Below, piece by piece: positions 1 through 8,401 of a DNA stretch of 64,000 bases. The notes below the pieces were generated by a model, which ran no database searches, was not told the origin of the DNA, and saw only the letters and a program-made list of their open reading frames with translations. How positions within the stretch are numbered: the first letter of the stretch is position 1; every line of letters starts with the position of its first letter. Origin of the DNA: Flavobacterium sp. 9 (lineage in GTDB: Bacteria; Bacteroidota; Bacteroidia; Flavobacteriales; Flavobacteriaceae); the NCBI RefSeq assembly GCF_002754195.1, contig NZ_PEEU01000001.1:2604001-2668000 (forward strand). Direction: 5' to 3'. Made by a program: the position numbers and the translations under genes.

Positions 1-1209
1 GTAATTGATGCCGTAAAAGACAATGCAAACGATAGTAATAAACTAAATATTGCCAGAATCTGGAAAGCATATTTGTATCATAGAATTACAGATTTATACG
101 GAGACATTCCTTATTCTGAAGCTGCAAAAGCAAATAGTACACAAGTATTTCTTCCAAAATATGATACTCAGGAATTCATATACAAAGATTTATTGAAAGA
201 ACTTGACGAAGCTGCAACAGCATTAGATCCAGCGAAACCAAGTTTTGGTAAAGCCGATTTTATCTATGACGGAGATGTTGCAAAATGGAAAAAATTCTCT
301 TATTCTTTAATGCTTCGTTTAGGATTAAGATTAAGTAAAGTTGATGCCGCTCTATCAAAAACATGGGTTACAAAAGCAATTGCCGGAGGAGTTATCCTTA
401 ACGGAACTGACAATGCAATCATGAAATATACAGATGGTCCAAATGATTTTAACAGAAACCCTGTTGGTTTTGACGCCAGAAGACAAGATTTCACAAATGG
501 ATCATACGGTCAAAAAAATGTTGAAGGCGGAAAATTAGCTAAGACATTCATCGATTTATTAAAAAATACTGCCGATCCAAGAATTAGTGTTTATGCAGGA
601 GTTTGGGAAGGTACAACACAAAATACAAGTGCAGCGGTTCAAAAAGGTTTTCCTAACGGAACTAAAAATGCTCCAACACCAATTGAACAAGCAACTTATT
701 CTGAGCCTAATCAAAGTACTATTTTTAAATACGATGCGCCACTTGTTCTTTTAAGCAATGCCGAAACTAATTTATATCTAGCCGAAGCCGCCGTAAGAGG
801 ATGGTATTCTGGCGAAACAGATAAAGATCTATATGAAAAAGGTGTAAAAGCTTCTTTCTTAAACATGGGGATTTACGGATCGACTTATGCAATTTCGGAC
901 GCAACACCATATTTAACTGCAAATCCATATAATGCAGCAGGATCTTTTGAAGCTAAAATGAATCAGATTCACACTCAGGTTTATGTTGCTTTATTTGTAG
1001 ACGAACAAGAAATTTATGCCAACTGGAGAAGAACCGGTTATCCAGTTTTGGTTCCGGTAAATTTTCCTGGAAACGTTACAAACGGCACAATCCCAAGACG
1101 TTTGAAATATTCAACAAGTGAATATTCAGTGAATTCAACTAACTTAGCTGAAGCAGTTAAACGCCAGGGCGAAGATAGTTTTACAACAAAAATCTGGTGG
1201 GATAAATAA
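1..1209 (+). CDS. SusD/RagB-family outer-membrane nutrient-binding lipoprotein, 3' part
   Basis: The reading frame is open from base 1 with no stop, so about 402 C-terminal codons are present and the signal peptide, lipobox and start lie outside the window. Segments such as WKKFSYSLMLRLGLRLSK, the helical stretch around LYLAEAAVRGW and the ending EIYANWRRTGYP...TIPRRLKYS are typical of SusD-like proteins (the SusD-like_2 type branch). Family knowledge: these lipoproteins sit on the cell surface, bind a glycan or peptide and lid a SusC TonB-dependent transporter, whose gene is normally just upstream. Here the partner would lie before base 1. The downstream amino-sugar-acid genes and the GH20 hexosaminidase suggest, by inference only, a chito-oligosaccharide ligand. 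A large hairpin follows the stop codon, so the link to the permease gene downstream may be attenuated or broken. Confidence 0.9.
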   Translation, partial: VIDAVKDNANDSNKLNIARIWKAYLYHRITDLYGDIPYSEAAKANSTQVFLPKYDTQEFIYKDLLKELDEAATALDPAKPSFGKADFIYDGDVAKWKKFSYSLMLRLGLRLSKVDAALSKTWVTKAIAGGVILNGTDNAIMKYTDGPNDFNRNPVGFDARRQDFTNGSYGQKNVEGGKLAKTFIDLLKNTADPRISVYAGVWEGTTQNTSAAVQKGFPNGTKNAPTPIEQATYSEPNQSTIFKYDAPLVLLSNAETNLYLAEAAVRGWYSGETDKDLYEKGVKASFLNMGIYGSTYAISDATPYLTANPYNAAGSFEAKMNQIHTQVYVALFVDEQEIYANWRRTGYPVLVPVNFPGNVTNGTIPRRLKYSTSEYSVNSTNLAEAVKRQGEDSFTTKIWWDK

Positions 1210-1230
1210 AATATGAAACAAGAGTTAAAA

Positions 1231-1381
1231 TGTGCCTTTAGGCACTTAATGTTGGTAGTTATAAAGTTTCAAATTCGTTCGCGTGCCGTAGGTACGCAAC
1301 AAAACGATAACTATTGCGTACCTACGGCACGCTAGATATTGTGACTTATGTTTTTACCAATATTAAGTGTCTAACGACACA
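1231..1381. repeat. Nested palindromic element (two concentric inverted repeats)
   Basis: Bases 1281-1299 (GCGTGCCGTAGGTACGCAA) are perfectly inverted at 1314-1332 with a 14-nt loop. Outside this, 1231-1257 pairs with 1355-1381 with 23 of 27 positions matching. The whole 151-bp element could fold into one long hairpin. It lies between the SusD gene and the permease gene. It is G+C-richer than its surroundings and looks like a REP/MITE-type dispersed element. It has no T-run on either side, so it is not a standard intrinsic terminator. Confidence 0.85.
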
Positions 1382-1408
1382 AATTAAAACTCTTAATACA
1401 AAAGATAA

Positions 1409-2728
1409 ATGAGCATTTTAATTCTTACGGCATGCATTGCGTTTTTAATCATTCAGATAGCTTGGCTTAAAATCAATCCGTTTATTGCCTTTATCATAAC
1501 AGCTTTATTAGCAGGTTTATTTTTAGGCCTGCCAATAGAAACTTTATCTCAAACCGTACAAAAAGGTTTGGGCGAAATGTTAGGATCTATCACTTTGATT
1601 ATTGTTTTCGGAACCTGTATTGGTAAACTCACCGTTTCATCAGGCGCCGCCAATGTCATTGCCAAAACAGTTATGGGATGGACGGGTAAAAAATATGTTC
1701 GTCTTGGCTTAATGATTACCGGATTTATTGTTGGGATACCTCTATTTTATAGTGTTGGATTTGTTTTGTTAGTTCCATTAATCTTTTCAGTAGCCCATCA
1801 ATTTAAGCTTTCAAAAGTATATCTCGGTATTCCAATGCTGGCGTCGCTTTCAGTAGCACACGGTTTTTTGCCTCCACATCCGTCTCCAATGGCTTTAAGC
1901 AGTATTTTAAAAGCTGATATTGGACTCGTTTTAGTCTACGGAATCATCATTGCGATTCCAACAATTTTTATTGCAGGTTTATTGTTTTCGAATTTATTAA
2001 AAAACATCAAAACCGAATCGGATCATGAAATTCTGAATGTCGAAGAAATCATAAACGAAGGAAAACAACCTAGTTTTTCATTGAGTTTATTCTCCGCTTT
2101 ATTTCCGGTTTTTGGATTAACAATTACTTCGATATTACCAATGATTTCGAAAAATGAAACTCTGGTGAATATCTGCAAAACAGTTGGAGAACCAAGTATG
2201 ATTATGCTGATTTCTCTATTAATCTGTACGTATACATTAGGAATCAGAATGAACAGAAGCATCACATCAGTAATGGACGATTATGCCGTTGCCATAAAAG
2301 ATGTTGCTTTAATTGTTTTAATTGTTGGAGGAGCCGGTGGTTTAAAAGAAGTTATGATTGTAAGCGGTGTAAACGAAACTATTGTAGCATCATTAACACA
2401 AACAAACATTCATCCATATTTATTGGCCTGGATGATGGCGGCAATCATACGCGTTTGTGTAGGTTCTGCTACAGCAGCCGGATTAATGACTGCGAGCGTT
2501 TTATTACCTTTGTTACAAACTACCGGCCTCGATCCCAATCTGTTAGTTCTGTCTGTTGGAGCCGGAAGCTTAATGTGCTCACACGTAAACGATCCAAGTT
2601 TTTGGATGTTCAAAGAATATTTTAATATCAGCCTGAAAGATACATTCAAATCATGGACCGTCATGGAATCTCTAGTATCTGTTTTAGGAATCATTTTCGT
2701 TTTTATTTTAAACTCTATAATACATTAA
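1409..2728 (+). CDS. GntP-family permease (gluconate:H+ symporter type)
   Basis: A 439-residue polytopic inner-membrane protein of the usual GntP length, with about 12 hydrophobic segments. Family signatures visible are the conserved loop HGFLPPHPSP near residues 150-160, the glycine-rich GGAGGLKEVMIVSGV segment and the C-terminal GAGSLMCSHVNDPSFWMFKEYF. Known members import gluconate, other aldonic acids, D-serine or related hydroxy acids with protons. It is the first gene of a tight run (4 nt to ridA) that ends in KDG kinase and KDPG aldolase, so I infer the substrate is an aldonic acid, possibly N-acetylglucosaminic acid. The start ATG follows an A-rich AAAAGATAA region typical for this group. 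No clear promoter was seen between it and the palindrome upstream. Confidence 0.92.
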   Translation: MSILILTACIAFLIIQIAWLKINPFIAFIITALLAGLFLGLPIETLSQTVQKGLGEMLGSITLIIVFGTCIGKLTVSSGAANVIAKTVMGWTGKKYVRLGLMITGFIVGIPLFYSVGFVLLVPLIFSVAHQFKLSKVYLGIPMLASLSVAHGFLPPHPSPMALSSILKADIGLVLVYGIIIAIPTIFIAGLLFSNLLKNIKTESDHEILNVEEIINEGKQPSFSLSLFSALFPVFGLTITSILPMISKNETLVNICKTVGEPSMIMLISLLICTYTLGIRMNRSITSVMDDYAVAIKDVALIVLIVGGAGGLKEVMIVSGVNETIVASLTQTNIHPYLLAWMMAAIIRVCVGSATAAGLMTASVLLPLLQTTGLDPNLLVLSVGAGSLMCSHVNDPSFWMFKEYFNISLKDTFKSWTVMESLVSVLGIIFVFILNSIIH

Positions 2729-2732
2729 TATC

Positions 2733-3200
2733 ATGAATTTATTACCACAAGAAAAATTTGAAACATTAGGCTTATCATTACCTCCGGCGCCGCAGCCACT
2801 TGGTATTTATAAACCTTATTTAGTTGATGGTAAATATTTATACCTTTCAGGTCATGGACCTGTTAATGACGACAAATCCCTAATCATTGGCCGAATTGGC
2901 GATGACATGGATATCGAAGAAGGAAAATTAGCAGCAAGACAAGTCGGATTAACAATGCTTTCTACAATTGTAACCAATTTTGGAAGCCTGAATAAAGTAA
3001 AACGTGTTATAAAAGTTTTAGGAATGGTCAATTGTAATGGCGAATTCTTGAGACATCCGTACGTAATAAACGGTTGTAGCGAATTGTTTGCTGAAGTTTG
3101 GGGACAAGAAAACGGAATTGGAGTAAGAAGCGCCGTAGGAATGGGTTCTTTACCGGACAATATTCCTGTTGAAGTTGAAGCCGTTTTCGAATTATTTTAG
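2733..3200 (+). CDS. RidA/YjgF-family enamine/imine deaminase-like protein
   Basis: 155 residues, longer than the 128-residue E. coli RidA because of an N-terminal extension and an insertion, as in the YjgH-like subgroups. The segment GVRSAVGMGSLPDNIPVEVE aligns with the RidA signature and keeps the arginine (equivalent to Arg105) that binds the carboxylate of 2-aminoacrylate-like intermediates. RidA proteins form trimers and speed the hydrolysis of enamine/imine products released by PLP-dependent dehydratases. The gene lies 4 nt after the permease and in the same run as a D-threonine-aldolase-fold PLP enzyme, which fits that role: clearing the imine made during deamination of an amino acid or amino-sugar acid. 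Confidence 0.9.
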   Translation: MNLLPQEKFETLGLSLPPAPQPLGIYKPYLVDGKYLYLSGHGPVNDDKSLIIGRIGDDMDIEEGKLAARQVGLTMLSTIVTNFGSLNKVKRVIKVLGMVNCNGEFLRHPYVINGCSELFAEVWGQENGIGVRSAVGMGSLPDNIPVEVEAVFELF

Positions 3201-3258
3201 ATTAAAGAATTTAGCCCACGGGTTTTACGGATTAAACAGGTTCGCACAGATTTTTTTT

Positions 3259-3395
3259 AACACATAGAAACATAGATTTTTTACTTGTAAACTAGAAGGA
3301 AGTAAAAAAAAGCCAGCTTTCACACATAGCTATGTGCATTAATGCAAGTGAAATGCCTTTTTTCAACACTTTCAAAAACTATGTTTCTATGTGTT
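3259..3395. repeat. Inverted-repeat element inside the operon
   Basis: A perfect 17-bp inverted repeat, AACACATAGAAACATAG at 3259-3275 and its complement at 3379-3395, brackets a 137-bp segment. Inside lies a smaller palindrome around ACATAGCTATGTG (3323-3336). The element fills most of the 262-bp gap between ridA and the KDG kinase gene. It resembles the short ACATAG-rich dispersed repeats common in Flavobacterium genomes (recollection, not tested). It may separate transcription or processing of the upstream and downstream halves of the operon. Confidence 0.75.
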
Positions 3396-3462
3396 TAAAG
3401 AATTAACCGCTACGTTTATAAATCTTTTTAATCATAATAATCCGTGGCAAAAAAACAAAAAT

Positions 3463-4491
3463 ATGAATACAACACCACAAACTAGAATTGCAACTTTTGG
3501 AGAATTATTACTTCGGATGAATGTTGCTGATGGAAACCGATTTACGCAGGCCAATGAAATAAAAATTCATGTTGGCGGTGCCGAAGCAAATGTTTGTGTT
3601 TTACTTTCTCAACTCGGGATTCAAACCGATTATATTACCCGATTACCCGAAAATGATTTGGCTCAACTCGCCTTAAACGAACTTCAGAAATACAAAGTAA
3701 ATACCTCAAAATGTGTTTATGGCGGAGAACGTTTGGGATTGTATTTTGTCGAAGCCGGAAATCAAATCAGGCAATCACAAGTTATTTATGACCGAAGCAA
3801 TTCTTCATTTGGAACCATTCAAAAAGATCAAATCAATTGGGATTTGGCTTTAGCCGATGTTACACACTTTCATTGGTCAGGAATAAGTCCGGGAGTTTCA
3901 AACGAAGCAGGTTTAGCTTGTAAAGAAGCAATTCTTGTGGCACATAAAAAAGGTTTACCCATTTCGTCTGATTTTAATTACCGATCCAAATTGTGGCAAT
4001 ACGGAAAACAACCTTCTGAAATTATGCCTGATTTGCTTCAATACAGTACAATTACGGTTGCAGATTTAGATGCGATTGAAATTTATTTCGGAATCAAAAC
4101 CGATAAAAATGAATCAGATGAAAATCGTTTTCAGAAAACATTCGAATTATTAAAAGTAAAAATGCCATTTCTAAAAACATTAGCGATGAGTTTTAGAAAA
4201 TCAGATGGACCGGCGCATTTATACAAAGGTTTACTAATTCATAATGATAATTTTTATCAAACCCAAGAACACAAAATACACGTTGTAACAGATCAAATTG
4301 GTTCCGGAGATGCTTTCAACGCAGGATTATTATACGGATTATCGAATAAATTTTCAGGACAGGAATGTATCGAATGGGCAACAGCTTGTGGCGTAATCAA
4401 ACAAAGTATTCACGGAGATTTTGCCATCACAAATGAAAACGAAATAAGTCATTTCATCAAAAATGGCTCAAGTAATAGAATTAATAGATAA
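3463..4491 (+). CDS. kdgK: PfkB-family sugar kinase, probable 2-dehydro-3-deoxygluconate kinase
   Basis: 342 residues from ATG 3463. The frame is open back to 3391, but that extension begins inside the inverted-repeat element and has no family similarity, so the ATG opening TPQTRIATFGELLLRMN is preferred. PfkB features: the N-terminal GGAEANVCVLLSQLG ligand-binding motif and the C-terminal DQIGSGDAFNAGLLYG motif with the catalytic Asp and anion hole. The product phosphorylates 2-keto-3-deoxygluconate to KDPG using ATP. The next gene, 9 nt downstream, is a KDPG aldolase, which makes KDG the most likely substrate. 2-Keto-3-deoxygalactonate or another keto-sugar acid cannot be excluded. Confidence 0.9.
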   Translation: MNTTPQTRIATFGELLLRMNVADGNRFTQANEIKIHVGGAEANVCVLLSQLGIQTDYITRLPENDLAQLALNELQKYKVNTSKCVYGGERLGLYFVEAGNQIRQSQVIYDRSNSSFGTIQKDQINWDLALADVTHFHWSGISPGVSNEAGLACKEAILVAHKKGLPISSDFNYRSKLWQYGKQPSEIMPDLLQYSTITVADLDAIEIYFGIKTDKNESDENRFQKTFELLKVKMPFLKTLAMSFRKSDGPAHLYKGLLIHNDNFYQTQEHKIHVVTDQIGSGDAFNAGLLYGLSNKFSGQECIEWATACGVIKQSIHGDFAITNENEISHFIKNGSSNRINR

Positions 4492-4500
4492 AATAAGAAA

Positions 4501-5148
4501 ATGTACAGCATATTAAAAACGCAAGGTGTACTTCCGTTAGTAACCCAAATCAACATTGAAACAGCCCAAATAGTATTGCAATCAGCGGCTGATGCTGGCA
4601 TTAAAATTATCGAGTTTGCTGCTCGTGCAGATGATGCTAAAGAAGTTTTTAGCCAAATGATAGCCTTTAAAAAAGCAAATAATTTAGATGTAAAAATCGC
4701 CGTTGGATCTATTTTAAGTGTAGATGATGCCGAAACATTTCATCTTCTTGGAGCAGATTGTATTGTTTGCCCGCATACAGATCTGGAAATTGGAAATTAT
4801 TGCTTCAAAAATAATATCTATTGGATTCCCGGAGCCGCGACTTTAAACGAAATACTTCAGGCAAATAAATTAGGAGCCGAAATTGTAAAGCTTTTTCCAG
4901 CTGATAAAATTGGTGGTCCGGGATATGTAAAAGCAATTAGAGCGCCATTCCCAAATTTAAAAATAATGCCAACCGGAGGCGTAACGCTCGAAGAAAGCAA
5001 TTTAAAATCATGGTTCAAATCCGGAGTAGTTTGCGTGGGAATTGGTTCTAATTTATTTTCGAAAGAAATGCTTTTGAATTTAAATTATGAGCAATCTCTA
5101 AAGGCATTCCAAAATTTAATTGAAGTTGTAGAAAAAACCAGAAACTAA
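4501..5148 (+). CDS. eda: KDPG / 4-hydroxy-2-oxoglutarate class I aldolase
   Basis: 215 residues, the normal length of the Eda family, a trimeric TIM barrel. The Schiff-base lysine lies in EIVKLFPADKIGGPGYVKAI and the general base in KIIEFAARADDA. The phosphate-binding MPTGGV motif is also present. The enzyme splits 2-keto-3-deoxy-6-phosphogluconate into pyruvate and glyceraldehyde-3-phosphate in the cytoplasm. It sits 9 nt after the KDG kinase and 4 nt before the PLP enzyme, so the last two steps of a keto-deoxy-sugar-acid route are co-transcribed. Confidence 0.92.
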   Translation: MYSILKTQGVLPLVTQINIETAQIVLQSAADAGIKIIEFAARADDAKEVFSQMIAFKKANNLDVKIAVGSILSVDDAETFHLLGADCIVCPHTDLEIGNYCFKNNIYWIPGAATLNEILQANKLGAEIVKLFPADKIGGPGYVKAIRAPFPNLKIMPTGGVTLEESNLKSWFKSGVVCVGIGSNLFSKEMLLNLNYEQSLKAFQNLIEVVEKTRN

Positions 5149-5152
5149 AGTT

Positions 5153-6268
5153 ATGCAAAACAATTGGTGGAAAATTAATTCCGAACTCCGCATTGATACG
5201 CCATTTTTAGCCGTTTACGAAGATCGTATTCAGGCAAATATTGAGCGTTTGATTGAAGCAGTAAAAGGCGAAACTCAAAAATTAAGACCACACATCAAGA
5301 CGCATAAAATAGGTGAAATTCTGGATTTGTTTAAAACCTACAACATCAATAAAATAAAATGCGCAACAATTGCCGAAGCTGAATTGGCTGCGATACATGA
5401 AATTCCAGACGTACTTCTCGCCTATCAACCTGTTGGTGCTAAAAAAGACAGATGGATTTCATTGATTCAGAAATATCCAAATGTTGCTTTTTCGACTATT
5501 GTTGACAATTTAAATTCGGCGAAAGCCTTAAATGAAAGTGCGGCAAAAAACAATTTAAAACTTACAGTTTATCTGGATTTAAATACCGGAATGAACAGAA
5601 CAGGAATTTCGGTTTCTAAAAACTGGAAAGCTTTAATTGATGAAATTGTTTTGTTGAAAAACATTCATTTTGCAGGAATTCATATTTATGACGGTCATTT
5701 AAAAGGAGATTTAGAACATCGATTTGATACCGCTTCCAATTTATTTTTTAGCATAAACGAAGAAATTCAGGCGATTAATAAAAAACTGGGATACGAATTA
5801 AAAATTGTCGCGGGCGGATCAAATACATTTCCGTTTTACGCAACTCAAAAAAACGTAGAATGTAGTCCCGGAACTTTTGTTTTTTGGGATTCGAATTACC
5901 AAATTCATTTACCGGAACAACATTTTGAACCTGCTTTGGTTATCGTTGGAACCATAATTTCAAAACCAACAAGCTCTACTTTTTGTATTGACATTGGATA
6001 CAAAGCCGTAGCTTCTGAAAACCCAATTGATAAAAGATTAATCATTTTAAATGATGAAAACCTAATCCCAACAGCACATTCAGAAGAACATTTAATTATA
6101 GAAAACAGAGGAAAAAACGAGTATGCTATTGGCGATACCATTTATGCACAACCTTATCATGTTTGCCCAACTTGTGCTCTTTACGATTCAGTTCAGGTCG
6201 TGAATTCGGCACATGAAATTTGCGATCAATGGCTGGTTGTTGCCCGCAGCAGAAAAATTAATATCTAG
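5153..6268 (+). CDS. D-threonine-aldolase/D-serine-dehydratase-fold PLP enzyme, candidate D-glucosaminate dehydratase
   Basis: 371 residues: an alanine-racemase-like TIM barrel followed by the D-Ser dehydratase-like C-terminal domain. The PLP lysine is K49 in RPHIKTHK. The phosphate/ring-binding AGGSNTFPFYA motif is present. The metal site near the C-terminus reads H336-x-C338 (QPYHVCPTC). From recollection, zinc-dependent D-serine dehydratases use His-x-Cys while true D-threonine aldolases use His-x-Asp, so elimination of water and ammonia fits better than aldol cleavage. With RidA, KDG kinase and KDPG aldolase as neighbours, I infer conversion of D-glucosaminate (2-amino-2-deoxygluconate) to KDG and NH3. 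D-serine or beta-hydroxyaspartate dehydratase activity are alternatives. Confidence 0.88.
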   Translation: MQNNWWKINSELRIDTPFLAVYEDRIQANIERLIEAVKGETQKLRPHIKTHKIGEILDLFKTYNINKIKCATIAEAELAAIHEIPDVLLAYQPVGAKKDRWISLIQKYPNVAFSTIVDNLNSAKALNESAAKNNLKLTVYLDLNTGMNRTGISVSKNWKALIDEIVLLKNIHFAGIHIYDGHLKGDLEHRFDTASNLFFSINEEIQAINKKLGYELKIVAGGSNTFPFYATQKNVECSPGTFVFWDSNYQIHLPEQHFEPALVIVGTIISKPTSSTFCIDIGYKAVASENPIDKRLIILNDENLIPTAHSEEHLIIENRGKNEYAIGDTIYAQPYHVCPTCALYDSVQVVNSAHEICDQWLVVARSRKINI

Positions 6269-6397
6269 CAGCAGAAAAAGTAGAATAAAGAAAAAAGAAT
6301 AGAAAATAGAGCGAAGAAGAAAGAGAATAGACCTCATAATAACACTTGTCTGGAAAACCTCTGAGCCTTTGGACCTTTGTGCCTTAAAAAAAATAAT

Positions 6398-7468
6398 ATG
6401 TTTATAATAGACGCCCATTTAGACCTGAGCATGAATGCGATGGAATGGAATCGAGATTTAAGAAATGACGTACCAACTTTGCGTCATCTCGAAAAAGGAA
6501 TGACGGACAAACCAGATCGCGAACGCGCAACGGTTTCGTTCCCTGATTTACGACGTGGCAATATTGGTATTGTTGTCGCCACTCAAATTGCAAGATTCGT
6601 AAAACCGGACAGTATTATTCCGGGTTGGAATTCTCCTGAACAAGCCTGGGCACAAACTCAAGGGCAGCTTGCGTGGTACAAAGCCATGGAAGAAGCCGGA
6701 GAAATCACAGCAATTACCGATAAAAAATCATTACTAAAACAAATTGATTTATGGAATGACGGAACACCAAACGATAAAAAACCCATTGGTTATATTTTGA
6801 GTTTGGAAGGCGCAGATTCTATTATTGATGTTTCGTATTTAGAAAAAGCATACAATTACGGATTGCGTGCCATTGGTCCTGCACATTACGGACCCGGACG
6901 TTACGCAAACGGAACCGACGCAACCGGAAAAATGAACCAAAACGGTCTTGATTTATTAAAAGAAATGGAACGTTTGAATATTATTCTCGATGCAACCCAT
7001 TTATGCGATGATGCTTTTTGGCAAGCTTTAGACCATTATCACGGGCCAGTTTGGGCAAGTCATAACAATTGCAGAAGTCTAGTTAATCACAATCGTCAAT
7101 ATAGCGATGAAATGATTCAAGCTTTAATTTCTCGTGGCGCCGTAATTGGCGGTGCTTTAGATGCGTGGATGTTAGTTCCGGATTGGGAAAGAGGAGTTTC
7201 AACACCAAAAGGTACTAATTGCAATCTCGAAACGGTTTTCAAACACATGGATCACATTTGTCAATTGGCCGGAAATGCCAATCACATTGGCGTAGGTTCT
7301 GATTTGGATGGCGCTTTTGGTACAGAACAAGGTCCGTATGATTTAGACACCATTGCCGATTTACAAAAATTGGTTCTGATCTTTAAAAACAACGGCTATT
7401 CTGATGAAGATTTAGATAAAATCTTTCACCAAAACTGGATCAATTTCTTAATGAAAAATTGGGATTAA
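6398..7468 (+). CDS. M19-family dipeptidase-like metallohydrolase, candidate N-acetyl-amino-sugar-acid deacetylase
   Basis: 356 residues from ATG 6398; the open frame to 6377 has no ATG. The renal-dipeptidase zinc ligands are all visible: H7 and D9 (IIDAHLDLS), E137 (LEGAD), H201 (LDATHLCDDAF) and H222 (ASHNNCRSL). There is no signal peptide, so the protein is cytoplasmic. M19 enzymes belong to the amidohydrolase superfamily and cleave dipeptides with a D-residue or N-acyl bonds. Position after the PLP enzyme (129-nt gap) suggests it generates that enzyme's substrate. I infer, without proof, deacetylation of N-acetylglucosaminic acid. A D-amino-acid dipeptidase feeding D-serine-like substrates is the alternative. 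Confidence 0.88.
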   Translation: MFIIDAHLDLSMNAMEWNRDLRNDVPTLRHLEKGMTDKPDRERATVSFPDLRRGNIGIVVATQIARFVKPDSIIPGWNSPEQAWAQTQGQLAWYKAMEEAGEITAITDKKSLLKQIDLWNDGTPNDKKPIGYILSLEGADSIIDVSYLEKAYNYGLRAIGPAHYGPGRYANGTDATGKMNQNGLDLLKEMERLNIILDATHLCDDAFWQALDHYHGPVWASHNNCRSLVNHNRQYSDEMIQALISRGAVIGGALDAWMLVPDWERGVSTPKGTNCNLETVFKHMDHICQLAGNANHIGVGSDLDGAFGTEQGPYDLDTIADLQKLVLIFKNNGYSDEDLDKIFHQNWINFLMKNWD

Positions 7469-8244
7469 ATAAAGACTAAACTTGGAACTGCCTTCTTATA
7501 CGACTGTAATTTTTCGTCGGTTGGATCAACTTCTGTAACCACATAATCAACCTCGGATAAGTTGGCAATTTTCATTTTTAAAACTGTGTCTAGTTTTTCA
7601 GAAATAGTTAAAATCGCTGTTTTTTCAGAAGCCTGAATCATAGCTTTTTTTACCTGAACAGTTTCCCAATCAGAGTCTGAGAAACCACCTTCGATATCCA
7701 AAGCATTTGTTCCTAATATTAATAAATCGACTTTAATATTAGCCAATTGATTGTAGACATCGCCACTCACACACATTTGGCTGTAAGATGAAATGCTTCC
7801 GCCAATCATGATAATTTTAACATTAGGTTTATCCAGAAGTTCAACTGCTGACAAAACCGTAACCGTAAAAATAGTTAGATTCATATCGTCAGGAATCAAT
7901 CGGATGAATTCACGAATTGTAGTTCCTCCGCCAATTAATAAAACCATTCCGTCGCGAAGTAAACCTAAAGTTTTTTGCGCAATAATTTGTTTAGATTCGC
8001 CTGCATAAGTCTGATTATTAGTCGAAGAATGGTGATATGCTTTTGTCATCGCACCACCTTTTACCTTAATCAATAAAGATTCTGATTCAAGTTCGTTAAT
8101 ATCACGTCTCACCGTATCTTCTGAAACAAATAATTTAGCCGAAAGCGTTTCAAAACTTACACGAGTATGCAAGTTAATCTCTTTTAAAATAAGACTTTTA
8201 CGTTCTTCCTTGGTATAATTAACTACTTCATTATCATTATTCAT
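7465..8244 (-). CDS. DeoR/GlpR-family transcriptional repressor
   Basis: 259 residues from ATG 8244; eight more codons are open upstream, but the ATG and its distance from the -7 element at 8266-8273 favour this start. N-terminal DeoR helix-turn-helix: TLSAKLFVSEDTVRRDINEL followed by the KGGAM hinge. The C-terminal sugar-isomerase-like sensor domain has the GGGTTIREFIRLIP ligand loop. These proteins usually repress sugar operons and are released by a phosphorylated intermediate such as KDPG (inference). The gene converges on the M19 gene with a 4-nt overlap of their 3' ends and is divergent from the GH20 gene. This makes it the likely local regulator of the whole cluster. Confidence 0.9.
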   Translation of the reverse strand: MNNDNEVVNYTKEERKSLILKEINLHTRVSFETLSAKLFVSEDTVRRDINELESESLLIKVKGGAMTKAYHHSSTNNQTYAGESKQIIAQKTLGLLRDGMVLLIGGGTTIREFIRLIPDDMNLTIFTVTVLSAVELLDKPNVKIIMIGGSISSYSQMCVSGDVYNQLANIKVDLLILGTNALDIEGGFSDSDWETVQVKKAMIQASEKTAILTISEKLDTVLKMKIANLSEVDYVVTEVDPTDEKLQSYKKAVPSLVFI

Positions 8245-8265
8245 GCGAATTCTTTTTAAGTAAAG

Positions 8266-8273
8266 CAAATGTA
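8266..8273 (-). promoter_or_regulatory. Putative -7 element for the DeoR gene
   Basis: The minus strand reads TACATTTG, a perfect match to the Bacteroidetes TAnnTTTG element, 22 nt upstream of the DeoR start codon. No good TTTG lies at the expected -33 spacing, so the assignment is moderate. Confidence 0.45.
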
Positions 8274-8283
8274 AACAATAAAT

Positions 8284-8296
8284 GCAATATTATTGC
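8284..8296. promoter_or_regulatory. Candidate operator palindrome
   Basis: Perfect palindrome GCAATA-T-TATTGC in the divergent DeoR/GH20 intergenic region, immediately upstream of the DeoR -7 element. The size, symmetry and position suit an operator for the neighbouring DeoR-type repressor. This is inference; no second copy was found in front of the permease gene. Confidence 0.4.
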
Positions 8297-8401
8297 GAAA
8301 CAAATTATAACACAATGTAATAAAAAAGTTAATTCACCTATTTTAAAGACATCTATGCCTAAATAAGTTTTGCAAAAAAAATGCAAATCCATTACAAACC
8401 T

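Noticed and set aside
3391..3462. Upstream in-frame start for the KDG kinase
   Set aside because: The extension begins in an inverted-repeat arm; the ATG at 3463 starts the PfkB fold.
5153..6268. D-threonine catabolism as the function of the locus
   Set aside because: The His-x-Cys metal site and the KDG kinase/KDPG aldolase neighbours do not fit threonine aldolysis.
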